Below, piece by piece: positions 30,927 to 38,854 of a stretch of 64,000 nucleotides of DNA. Source of the DNA: JAHJQQ01 sp964458835 (lineage in GTDB: Bacteria > Pseudomonadota > Gammaproteobacteria > Thiohalobacterales > Thiohalobacteraceae); assembly GCA_964458835.1 (NCBI GenBank), contig CAYWKV010000001.1, positions 1-64,000 of the forward strand, read 5' to 3'. A model generated the notes under the pieces. It saw only the letters and a list, made by a program, of their open reading frames with translations, was not told the origin of the DNA and made no database searches. Every line of letters begins with the position of its first letter. The first letter of the stretch is position 1. The position numbers and the translations under genes are program-made.

Positions 30927-31931
30927 ATGAGTACAATCGCCGCCATCGACATCGGATATCGCAACACCAAATGCATGTTCAGTGCTGGGCCCAATCATCC
31001 CACTCACTCTTTGATATTCCCCTCACTTGCTCTCCCTGCGGCTGGTAATCAACCGGCTCGCCTGCTTGACAGGCGCAACACCAGGCTCGTGGAGGTTGAT
31101 GGCGCCCAATATGAAATAGGTCCTGATGCGGATCTTCTGTCAGGTGCACATACAGCGCTTGTTCTGCACGAGAACTATATCCACACGCCCGAGCATCGGG
31201 CGCTTTTTCTCGGTGCACTGTCGTATATAGGATTCTCGGAAATAAATGTTCTCTCCGTTGGTTTGCCGGTCGAGTTCATGTCGCAACAAAGTGATGAGCT
31301 GAAGAAACGACTGACAGGAGTCCATACCGTACCTGGTCTTGGGCAGGTAAGAGTCAAGCACGTGGTGGTCCTGCCCCAACCGCTCGGCGGACTGATCGAC
31401 CACCTGACACGGCTGGGGAGCAACCCTGGTGCAGCGTCGCGTACCACGCTGCTTATCGACCCAGGCTTCTTCACGGTTGATTGGACTGCCAGCCGCGGGC
31501 TGAAGTACCTCCCAGGGCTGACCGGGAGTTTCCCAGCAGGAATATCGCAGGTACTACAGTCGATGGCGCGAGGAATCTCAGATGATCTAGGTGTCCGATA
31601 CGATAACCTGCAGGCGTTAGACCGTGCACTTGTATCCGGTGAATTGCGCGTTGCAGGCCAGCCAGTTGACGCCAAGCATTACCTGGAGGACGCGCGGGAA
31701 CGCCTCGTTCCTGCAATCCACGCGCTTTGTAACCAGGTTGGTTCAGGTCTCGATATCGATCACATCGTCATTGGTGGTGGAGGTGCTACTATCATCACAC
31801 CGCTGATTCAGCAGACCTTCCCGAAGCATCATGTGGAACAGATGCCGACGCCTGTGATGGCCAACGTGCGTGGTTTCTTCCTGATGGCACAGGGTGCACG
31901 CAATGCATCTAATAGCGAGGTTGCGGCATGA
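30927..31931 (+). CDS. parM: ParM/StbA-like actin partition ATPase
   Basis: A 334-residue actin-like protein. The phosphate-1 motif is AAIDIGYRNTK, phosphate-2 is TLLIDPGFFTVDW, and the adenosine motif is HIVIGGGGATI. Such proteins form dynamic filaments that push apart plasmid copies bound by the adaptor ParR at parC. The start at 30927 has AAAGGAGA; the frame upstream through the leader is ignored. The adaptor follows with an ATGA overlap, and the iterons precede. Its presence argues that the element exists, at least at times, as a replicating circle. Confidence 0.88.
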   Translation: MSTIAAIDIGYRNTKCMFSAGPNHPTHSLIFPSLALPAAGNQPARLLDRRNTRLVEVDGAQYEIGPDADLLSGAHTALVLHENYIHTPEHRALFLGALSYIGFSEINVLSVGLPVEFMSQQSDELKKRLTGVHTVPGLGQVRVKHVVVLPQPLGGLIDHLTRLGSNPGAASRTTLLIDPGFFTVDWTASRGLKYLPGLTGSFPAGISQVLQSMARGISDDLGVRYDNLQALDRALVSGELRVAGQPVDAKHYLEDARERLVPAIHALCNQVGSGLDIDHIVIGGGGATIITPLIQQTFPKHHVEQMPTPVMANVRGFFLMAQGARNASNSEVAA

Positions 31932-32176
31932 TAGAGGGAGGGGAAATCCGCATTAATCTCAAGATACAGGAATCGGTCACGCCTGAACTGTATGAAATGA
32001 TCAACAGGGTTCCACGGAGCCTGCGTGCGGACTTTATAAGGCACAAGTTGTCCGTTCTGGCCTCAGCATTGACCTCACCTCCAACAGTACAGGCACAGGC
32101 TCCTATGTCGGCGGAGCTTCGTTCAGGAGATAGCTTGCATATCGTGTCGGCTATCGGTGCCGATTTCCTTCGGTAA
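31928..32176 (+). CDS. ParR/StbB-like partition adaptor
   Basis: An 82-residue protein overlapping the parM stop as ATGA. It starts with a short strand and helix segment (GGEIRINLKIQESVTPELYEMINRVPRSLRADFIRHKLSVLA) compatible with a ribbon-helix-helix DNA-binding dimer, followed by a flexible tail that in ParR-type adaptors binds the ParM filament. Identity is inferred from position, size and this pattern rather than from sequence similarity. Confidence 0.6.
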   Translation: MIEGGEIRINLKIQESVTPELYEMINRVPRSLRADFIRHKLSVLASALTSPPTVQAQAPMSAELRSGDSLHIVSAIGADFLR

Positions 32177-32187
32177 CTATGAAAAAG

Positions 32188-32219
32188 AAAAGCCCCAGGT
32201 GCATGCACTTGGGGCTTTT
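32188..32219. terminator. Bidirectional terminator
   Basis: A long stem of AAAAGCCCCA with TGGGGCTTTT, extended by GTGC/GCAC, flanked by A and T tracts. It lies between the partition operon (ending 32176) and the convergent gene ending at 32228. Confidence 0.9.
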
Positions 32220-32227
32220 CATGTTAC

Positions 32228-32968
32228 TCACGCCACCTGCAGCGTGGCATCGATGCTTTGGAGAGCATCGTGGTTTGCTGGATCGCTCATACGACCCAGT
32301 AACCACTTGACGTTCCGACCCGTCTTTTCATCGTAGTCGATGACCTTCACGAACCGTTCGCCCTGTACGAGCGTATCGATCATCACCCGCACGACACCCG
32401 GATAATGATCGATCCTCGTCTTGCCTCCTCTGGGACGACTTGTAAAGCAAGCGCGCGTTCCCATTGGGGGCACCTCGAAACACTGAGCCACATCAGAGAC
32501 CCGACCGAGTCTCCAGAGCAGATCCAGCGTCCACCCATTGCTGTCTACTTCCCGTATCTGCACCACCGGCTCCAATCCGAAGCGATAGCCTTGCAGAACG
32601 AGGCGCCGTCCGCTGACGCCGGTTTCCAGAACAACGGCATCACCGACAGGACGAACAAATTGCAGACATCGGGTAATGATCCGCCGTACCTGCAGGGCGA
32701 ACCAACGCGAGGCAATCGCGATCTGACGCCAAACCGAACGCCAGTTGCCATCACCTAGTTCCTGCTTCATCACCACGACTTCCGTAAGGACAGGTGGTTG
32801 ATACGCAGGTACCACAAGCGCAGTGGGCTTCACCAGACTTCGCTGTTCTTCGATCTGTGCCCGGGCCTGTGCCCAAGTACGGAGCGTGGAGAACAACTCA
32901 CGAACGACGAATACCACCACACCTGCTGCCACCAGGACGGCGGCCAACCCAATTTGAAAATGGGTCAT
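32228..32968 (-). CDS. Membrane-anchored hypothetical protein
   Basis: A 246-residue protein, start at 32968 because GGAGGAG is 6 nt upstream; another ATG two codons earlier abuts the ribosome site. One N-terminal span (IGLAAVLVAAGVVVFVV) is followed by a charged linker, a second hydrophobic helix region and a beta-rich cytosolic part (TGRRLVLQGYRFGLEPVVQIREV). It is the first gene after leader H, with its own terminator. No family recognised. Confidence 0.55.
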   Translation of the reverse strand: MTHFQIGLAAVLVAAGVVVFVVRELFSTLRTWAQARAQIEEQRSLVKPTALVVPAYQPPVLTEVVVMKQELGDGNWRSVWRQIAIASRWFALQVRRIITRCLQFVRPVGDAVVLETGVSGRRLVLQGYRFGLEPVVQIREVDSNGWTLDLLWRLGRVSDVAQCFEVPPMGTRACFTSRPRGGKTRIDHYPGVVRVMIDTLVQGERFVKVIDYDEKTGRNVKWLLGRMSDPANHDALQSIDATLQVA

Positions 32969-33105
32969 GGACATCTCCTCCAGTAAACGGGCGGAGATAC
33001 CCCGCGACCGTGCGGGGGAATCTCCCCCACAGGGTCGCTTTACCAGGCTGAAGCCTGATCCTGCTGCTCAACGGCCAGCTACCGATCGTTGCGTCCGAGG
33101 GCGCA
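32969..33105 (-). promoter_or_regulatory. Repeated structured leader, copy H
   Basis: P1 at 33090-33105 pairs TGCG and CC arms with one bulge. The core GGTAGCTGGCC-GTTG-AGCAGCAGG (AAGC replaced by GAGC) lies at 33060-33083. A near-perfect 14-bp hairpin (33006-33038 region) exposes the loop GGAGAT. ATCTCC at 32993-32998 can pair either with it or with GGAGAT of the ribosome site at 32973-32978. Upstream TTCAGGA/TATGGT-like boxes lie near 33110-33130. Confidence 0.75.
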
Positions 33106-33135
33106 TGGATACCATATATATATCCTGAACAGAGT

Positions 33136-33309
33136 ATGTCGTCCATCGATCGAATGTTGGAGCAATTGACAACACCTGTAGGTGTTGGTATAAGGTCCAA
33201 CATACGAGCTGAGCCGTTACTCAGTGAGTACCAGGTCAGCCACAATTCACTGGTACACACGGGCACGAATACAATTTCACGTCGCCAGCTCAGCGGATCT
33301 TTGGAATGA
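33136..33309 (+). CDS. 57-residue ORF coupled to the HVO_A0114-like gene
   Basis: A short ORF whose stop overlaps the next start as ATGA. It has no clear ribosome site. In this position other HVO_A0114-type antitoxins have a toxin-like partner (DUF6516), but the residues here show no resemblance to that family. It could be a shortened or leader peptide that couples translation. It lies divergently from leader H. Confidence 0.3.
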   Translation: MSSIDRMLEQLTTPVGVGIRSNIRAEPLLSEYQVSHNSLVHTGTNTISRRQLSGSLE

Positions 33310-33647
33310 AAACTGTCACGATATCTATAGCCTCGCGAGATGACGTGGATCGTCGTGCACTGTCCGCCTTCAATGGCCGGCAGCAGGACACGCATATATC
33401 GTTCACCTCTGTCGACCTGCTTTGGAAGACGCTCACCGTGAAGCGTTGGGAGCTTCTTCAGGCAATGACGGGGCAAGGTGCAATGACGATCCGCGAGGCT
33501 GCTCGTAGAATCAATCGTGATGTAAAGGCGGTCCACGGAGATGTTAAAGCACTCTTAGCTGCTGGGATACTCGATAGCATCGATGGCCGCATAATTTTTC
33601 CGTTTGACGCCGTTCATGTTGATTTCACTCTATACAGAACTGCATGA
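33306..33647 (+). CDS. HVO_A0114-like winged-helix antitoxin/regulator
   Basis: A 113-residue protein. ISFTSVDLLWKTLTVKRWELLQAM in a variant spelling, then GQGAMTIREAARRINRDVKAVHGDVKALLAAGILDSIDGRIIFPFDAV is the HVO_A0114 winged-helix pattern (R-E-A-ARR...V.AVH.DV..L...G...). These usually autoregulate with a downstream or upstream small toxin. The N-terminal 20 residues form a strand that may mediate dimer or toxin contact. No toxin partner is recognisable here. Confidence 0.75.
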   Translation: MKTVTISIASRDDVDRRALSAFNGRQQDTHISFTSVDLLWKTLTVKRWELLQAMTGQGAMTIREAARRINRDVKAVHGDVKALLAAGILDSIDGRIIFPFDAVHVDFTLYRTA

Positions 33648-33682
33648 AGCATTGGTCCACATGCATATTGAGGACATGATAG

Positions 33683-33931
33683 ATGGCAATTCTGACTGTA
33701 CGTGACTTGCCAGAGACTCTGCATCGGGCGCTTCTCGTAAGGGCCGCAGCACATGGCCGTAGTATTGAAGCCGAGGTGCGCGCCATACTGGAAGAAGCTG
33801 TCACCCCAGATACGCGTGTTATGTTAGGTTCCCTGCTGGCACACATTGGCCGGCAGGCCGCGCTGACCGACGAAGAGTTTGCGATTCTCGAACAGGCGCG
33901 CGACAGGCCCCCTACGCAAAAGGCGCCATAG
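33683..33931 (+). CDS. FitA/VapB-type ribbon-helix-helix antitoxin
   Basis: An 82-residue protein. AILTVRDLPETLHRALLVRAAAHGRSIEAEVRAILEEAV is the FitA-like RHH domain for operator binding. The C-terminal 40 residues would clamp a PIN-domain VapC toxin. The next gene (33946) is a membrane protein rather than a PIN toxin, so this antitoxin is orphan, either as a defence against host toxins or as a leftover. It has an AGG ribosome site. Confidence 0.8.
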   Translation: MAILTVRDLPETLHRALLVRAAAHGRSIEAEVRAILEEAVTPDTRVMLGSLLAHIGRQAALTDEEFAILEQARDRPPTQKAP

Positions 33932-33945
33932 AAGGACACTCCGAC

Positions 33946-34314
33946 ATGCTACCTATCATACTGATCACATTCGCCGCCTTGATGCTCGGCGCCCTGAAGA
34001 TCCTGCCCATGTCGAATTTCTACCTCGGCGTGACTCTCTTCATTTTTTGCGGAATGGTTGTTACTGCAGGCTTGAGAGCAATCCGCCGGTATTTATCGCA
34101 CCGACCATATATCGGCACTCCGCCGTTGCCGGAGCACCTACGAGTTCTAAATAGGCCTTCTGCCCATAAACTATCAATGAGAGACCGCGAATGGCTTGAC
34201 GGTGTTCATACAAACATGACTAACCCAGGCACCGGGCTTCCTATGAATGGCCTCTTCGATTCTGCCGGCTATGCGTACGGGGAAGGCCCCGATGAGGAAC
34301 GAAAGCGCGAATAA
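33946..34314 (+). CDS. Membrane protein downstream of the antitoxin
   Basis: A 122-residue protein with two hydrophobic segments at residues 3-20 and 25-45 (ILITFAALMLGALKIL, FYLGVTLFIFCGMVVTAGL) and a hydrophilic C-terminus (YIGTPPLPEHLRVLN..., REWLDGVHTNMTNPGTGLP). The start follows the RHH gene by 14 nt. It ends 14 nt from the end of traG, in convergent orientation, with no clear terminator. No family recognised. Confidence 0.5.
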   Translation: MLPIILITFAALMLGALKILPMSNFYLGVTLFIFCGMVVTAGLRAIRRYLSHRPYIGTPPLPEHLRVLNRPSAHKLSMRDREWLDGVHTNMTNPGTGLPMNGLFDSAGYAYGEGPDEERKRE

Positions 34315-34328
34315 TTATCCTGAGATGA

Positions 34329-37300
34329 TCATCTATCCGCCTGTCCTGCGCGCTCAATCATTGAGCCGACAGCCTCTACCTGGCTTGAGAAGCTTTCACC
34401 CGCATTCTGCATGAGCTCCCTGCCTTTCTGCCATGCTGCGTCTCCTCCATCCACGACATCAATGTCACCTTGCTGCTCTGCTGCTTGTCTCACCTGATCT
34501 GCATACGCACCAACATGACGCTCTGCATCACGGGAGAACTGTAAGATCTCCCCTGTTACTGCAGCAATTGTTCGATCTCTGTCGCCTTGCCCGTACGTTT
34601 CTGCCGCTTCAGCAATCCTCTCAGCTTCTGCCTTCGTGAAATTAAGGAACCCAGAACCCGTACTTGTGACTGATTCAGTGCGGTTATCCTCACCGCTGTA
34701 ACCCGCATTAACGCCACCGCCGAAAACACCTTTACCCCCTGAAGCGCCGAGCTTAGCACCACCACTAGCGCCTCCGCCGCCTACTTCTCTCATCCCTGCG
34801 TTAACCTCAACACCTTGCTGTGCTGCCTCCATACTGACGACATTTTCCAGTAGTCCCTGTAGTGCCTCTCTATTTACACCTCCATCTGCACTGACTGCTC
34901 CTGGCGCGCGATTCGACACCCAATCATTAAACGCCGCCTGATTCGACGCAGTATTGGCTGCGACCATCCCATCGAAACTTGCGCCACCGCGCGCATTGAA
35001 CCCACTATTGCGATTCGTGCTGGTATCGACCGTATTGCTGGCATCCTGGCGTTGGCTCGCATCCATCACACCACTTGCGTTCACGGCCGCTGAGTTGTCT
35101 GCCCGGTAGGACATAGCTACAAGGTTCTCGGCGCCACCACTGGAGGATACCGACAAGGTCATAACACCACCGTGCTGCTCAGCATAAGCTTGCTGCGTAG
35201 CGGACATACCCTCTGGACGGCCGTTCGCAGCGAAGAATTGCCTCATCTCACCACCACTCATCGCGATCGACATATTGGCGCCGCGGGATGCGGTCGCGGC
35301 ATCCAGTAGCGCTTGGCTCTGTTCGCCGCCCTTGATGCCGGCGACGACCTCCAAGGCCCTCGCACCACCCATTTCCATCGCAGCGCCGGCCTGTCCAACC
35401 GACAACCCCGCCCCTATTGCGTCACCAGTGCTGGCCGCCAACGCGCCAGATCCCGACTGCTGCGCTGTTCTGAAGGCACCCTGCTCTCGTAGACCATCAG
35501 CAACCCCCGGCCGGCGGACCGCCTCTCCAGCCCCCTGGCCGCCCAGGAGCATAGAGGACTGACTTCCAGCCGTACCGGATGCCCTGCCCACCATGCCGCC
35601 AACGGTGTCTGTCGCCTGGTTGGCACCAATGGTGTTGCCAGCATTTGTCGACGAAGTGGCCTCGATCGACGAACTCACCCCTCCATGGGCGCCAATGACC
35701 TTCTGTGATGAAGCCGCCTGTGTACCGCGGTCATGGGAATACGATTCCGATAGGCGCTGCCATCCACCGACTGTGGCCGCCGCGAATTGTCCAGCATTCG
35801 CCTGAGCCATCGCCTCCCGGAACTGCGTTTCGCCCACTGGGTCCATAGTCTGCCTGGCGGCGGCCGCACCATACTGCCCGGTTTCCCCAGAGATGCGTTC
35901 CGACATCGCGGCCACCGCCATCCCGCCGAACTTGAACACGACGTACATGAACGATGTGGCGAGCAAAACGCTCATAATCTTGAGTTTGCCAAATGCTGCG
36001 AGCGTCTTCACCGAGGCGGTCTGTGCAAGCGCTATCGCCTGTAGGCCAAGGTCATGATCGCGCACCTCCAACCACGCGCGATAGAGGTACTCCATACTGA
36101 ATTGAAAGGTTATGGCGTCCATAATGGACCACACGGTCAGCCAGACCAGGGTACCCAGGCAATACAGGAGTGCACGAAGCGCGACGCCGGTAAACGCCAG
36201 CGATACCACGAAGGGTAGAATGGCCAACGTCACACCATACATTGCGGCGCGAATATACGGCAGCCATTGGTCTGCCTGTGCCAGGCCACCCATGGTGTCC
36301 TGTATCTGGTAGTAATTCCCGAGCGCGGTGGTATCGCCTCGGTCCACCCATTCCTGTAGTCTGCTCGCTAAATACAGATGCTTCGCCAGATCTTGTGCGG
36401 GGGTACCCGATGTCCACGGCGGTGTCCCATTCTCACCAACGAACAAATATACCGCCTCATCCAATGTCAACCTGCAGGCATACGAGGATGAGTTTGCGAA
36501 CACTTGCAACTCTCCTGGCCCTGTATAGGTCTGGCTTGGCTCGATATCGTTGCCCACTGGCCATCCATGCGCATTGCATGCCCTCGCCATGAGGTTGGTC
36601 CATTGATTGTTAAACAGTGCGCCTACAGATATCCTCGCCTCGATGTCGTCCCACGCCGCTCTGCAGGTTGCGGGCGTGCCCGCCTTACCCGCTTCTGAAT
36701 TGGTATAAACAAGGGTCGTCTTCGCTTCCGTATTCGCAAGACCAAGATAGTCCTGGAATGCGATATTCCCACTACGTATCTCGTCAACACTAATGTTGCT
36801 ACCCGGCCGTCCGATCTCCGTCATGAAGCAATTCCGGATATAGTCGTCGACCGTCATTGTGAGATAGCGGTCTTGGTGCTCCGGCGCGACCTTTATGAGG
36901 TTGTAGAGAATATCGATCGTGGATCCCGACGGGTTTGCTCGATATGACCACAGTCTTTGCGATCCAGGCGGCGCCGTCATATCGATCATGTTGATGAAGG
37001 TCGTCTCGATCTGAGACAACCAGGTGAGTACGGTACTCAGGCCTGCGGGGACGTCCGTCACGCGTGCAAAGCGCGATTGTGTCCAGTCGATAACATAGAC
37101 ATCGTCTTTCGGTATAACCGTCGCGGTGAATACCACGCCTCCTACGATCAGTGGCACAAACATCGCGATTGGGTTGCCTACACGCCCTGTCACCGCGGAA
37201 TGCATGAACACCGTGGCGCTGATGGTGAGGCCGTACAATCCGAAGTAGACGACTATTGATGTGTATTGATTGTCGCTGAATATCAGCGCGAGACGCTGCA

Positions 37301-37448
37301 ACCCACTCACGATGGGGTCGATGTTGTCGTAGGTGTAGATAAACCCCGCCTGCGCCCCAAGCGGCAGTAAGCAAAGAAGAACGGTCAGGATTACCCCGAC
37401 AATGCGTGAACCACGTGACGCTCCCATTAGACTCTGCCGCTTCGTCAT
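34329..37448 (-). CDS. traG: TraG, F-type mating-pair stabilisation/entry-exclusion protein
   Basis: A 1039-residue inner-membrane protein. Several membrane segments in the first 530 residues (LIVGGVVFTATVIP, ALLYCLGTLVWLTVWSIMDAI, LKIMSVLLATSFMYVVFKFGGMAV) form the TraG N-terminal domain needed for pilus assembly. The long C-terminal half is periplasmic, Gly/Ala/Ser-rich, with low complexity (AGSQSSMLLGGQGAGEAV) and coiled helices near the end (ERIAEAAETYGQGDRDRTI). In F the C-terminal part stabilises mating pairs and is the target of TraS exclusion. It is the last gene of the tra operon and its start overlaps the traH stop by 4 nt. Confidence 0.9.
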   Translation of the reverse strand: MTKRQSLMGASRGSRIVGVILTVLLCLLPLGAQAGFIYTYDNIDPIVSGLQRLALIFSDNQYTSIVVYFGLYGLTISATVFMHSAVTGRVGNPIAMFVPLIVGGVVFTATVIPKDDVYVIDWTQSRFARVTDVPAGLSTVLTWLSQIETTFINMIDMTAPPGSQRLWSYRANPSGSTIDILYNLIKVAPEHQDRYLTMTVDDYIRNCFMTEIGRPGSNISVDEIRSGNIAFQDYLGLANTEAKTTLVYTNSEAGKAGTPATCRAAWDDIEARISVGALFNNQWTNLMARACNAHGWPVGNDIEPSQTYTGPGELQVFANSSSYACRLTLDEAVYLFVGENGTPPWTSGTPAQDLAKHLYLASRLQEWVDRGDTTALGNYYQIQDTMGGLAQADQWLPYIRAAMYGVTLAILPFVVSLAFTGVALRALLYCLGTLVWLTVWSIMDAITFQFSMEYLYRAWLEVRDHDLGLQAIALAQTASVKTLAAFGKLKIMSVLLATSFMYVVFKFGGMAVAAMSERISGETGQYGAAAARQTMDPVGETQFREAMAQANAGQFAAATVGGWQRLSESYSHDRGTQAASSQKVIGAHGGVSSSIEATSSTNAGNTIGANQATDTVGGMVGRASGTAGSQSSMLLGGQGAGEAVRRPGVADGLREQGAFRTAQQSGSGALAASTGDAIGAGLSVGQAGAAMEMGGARALEVVAGIKGGEQSQALLDAATASRGANMSIAMSGGEMRQFFAANGRPEGMSATQQAYAEQHGGVMTLSVSSSGGAENLVAMSYRADNSAAVNASGVMDASQRQDASNTVDTSTNRNSGFNARGGASFDGMVAANTASNQAAFNDWVSNRAPGAVSADGGVNREALQGLLENVVSMEAAQQGVEVNAGMREVGGGGASGGAKLGASGGKGVFGGGVNAGYSGEDNRTESVTSTGSGFLNFTKAEAERIAEAAETYGQGDRDRTIAAVTGEILQFSRDAERHVGAYADQVRQAAEQQGDIDVVDGGDAAWQKGRELMQNAGESFSSQVEAVGSMIERAGQADR

Positions 37449-38854
37449 TGCGTGCCCGGCTGTTTGATGTAGGTGCGGACACGCCGGTCCACCATACCCT
37501 TTACCTCATAGGTATTCTGGGCTAGCTGTACCGAGGCGTTGAATTCCCCAATCTTGGCTGCATAGAGTTTCCGCGCAAGACCGATCTTGTCATACAGTTC
37601 GCCTGTCCAGATGTTTAGCTGTGACAGGAGTGTATCTGCCGTTTGTATTTTGCAGGCCTCTAACTGCCTAGGGTTCGATGACGCCGCACGCAATTCTGCT
37701 GAGGCCTTAAGGACGAGTAGATATACATCCTCCAGGGCCTGGTATGCGAGCGATGTGGCGGTGAAGTCAGCCAGCATTTCCACCGACGCGTCTGCGGTTC
37801 CCGCAGTGGTCGTAATGAGCAGAGTCTGATAAACAGCCCCCGGCAAGGCATTGATGAGGTTTTGCTGGTCAGTTGTGAGTGCGGAGGCGGTCAGCATGTT
37901 GCTGCGTATGCCATCGATCTGCTCGAATGCCCAGGCGCGTAAGCCGGTATGCGTCGGGTCTTCATCTACGCACTGGCTCCCTGGTGCCGCTGCTCGGCGC
38001 TGTACGGTGCCGTCGATCAAGTTCTCCCAGCTCACCGGCCGTTGGCTATAGCACGAAGGAACCTGGTTGCTGATATAGATGCCATTGTCCAGGCGGACGA
38101 TGATATCCCCAACGATTCCACGCAGTGAGTCCTCAAGGCTCGAGAGCGACGACTCAGATGCTGCAGTACTTAGAAGCGATCCATCATTGAGAATGCTCTG
38201 TACTGCCGCAGGACATGAGACCTGTATGGTGTTCTCATTCACCGGTGGGGCATTGTTCGCCACCGCGTCATCTTTTGACGGGGCATACTCGCCTACCCCC
38301 TGCTCGTTGGCCACGCCCGCATTGTTGATCGTGAAGAACTCGCCTACCGCGCTTGCAACGGCGACAGGCCCACCCTGATTAAGGGTGGTAAGTAGCTGGC
38401 GCGCTGAAGAGCACTCGTCGGCGGACCATTTGTTGAGTACACCAAGCTTCTCCTCAATCGCATCCATAGCGCCTTCCAGCTCGGCCGACAACGAGCGCAG
38501 CGCCATATCGAAAGCCAGCGCCGCGGCATTTTGGATAATCGCCTGAAACTTTGCGATGAGGTACCGCGGGTCAGCGAATGCCATACCGCCCATGGCGATG
38601 TCGATGCCGCCGCAACCCGCCTTCAATTCAGGGCGTTCGAATGTGACCAGAGGCGCCGGTGGCGTTCCCCGGTTGAAGCGAACATTCATATTGCCGAAAG
38701 ACACATAACCGCGGTTCTGAACATTGAGATATCCCGGCCCACCCATTGTCTTCTGCTGGATCCACTCATTCACCCAGCCACCGTAGACGACCGGTGCCAT
38801 TCCGAGGGTCAGCACAAATGAAACCGCAACAACAGAGTGTTTAAGGCGCATCAT
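37445..38854 (-). CDS. traH: TraH, F-type pilus assembly protein
   Basis: A 469-residue exported protein. A signal peptide (VVAVSFVLTLGMAPVVYGG) is followed by GPGYLNVQNRGYVSFGNMNVRF and CGGIDIAMGGMAFADPRYL, the signature start of TraH. The rest is helical with two coiled regions. In the F system TraH sits in the outer-membrane-side complex with TraF and TraW and is needed for pilus extension. It is coupled to traG (4-nt overlap) and overlaps the end of traF by 14 nt. Confidence 0.93.
   Translation of the reverse strand: MMRLKHSVVAVSFVLTLGMAPVVYGGWVNEWIQQKTMGGPGYLNVQNRGYVSFGNMNVRFNRGTPPAPLVTFERPELKAGCGGIDIAMGGMAFADPRYLIAKFQAIIQNAAALAFDMALRSLSAELEGAMDAIEEKLGVLNKWSADECSSARQLLTTLNQGGPVAVASAVGEFFTINNAGVANEQGVGEYAPSKDDAVANNAPPVNENTIQVSCPAAVQSILNDGSLLSTAASESSLSSLEDSLRGIVGDIIVRLDNGIYISNQVPSCYSQRPVSWENLIDGTVQRRAAAPGSQCVDEDPTHTGLRAWAFEQIDGIRSNMLTASALTTDQQNLINALPGAVYQTLLITTTAGTADASVEMLADFTATSLAYQALEDVYLLVLKASAELRAASSNPRQLEACKIQTADTLLSQLNIWTGELYDKIGLARKLYAAKIGEFNASVQLAQNTYEVKGMVDRRVRTYIKQPGTQ

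Noticed and set aside
7292..33083. Repeated core as a mobile insertion or attachment repeat
   Set aside because: No flanking duplications or transposase, constant orientation with genes, and hairpins with changing sequence argue for a leader element instead.
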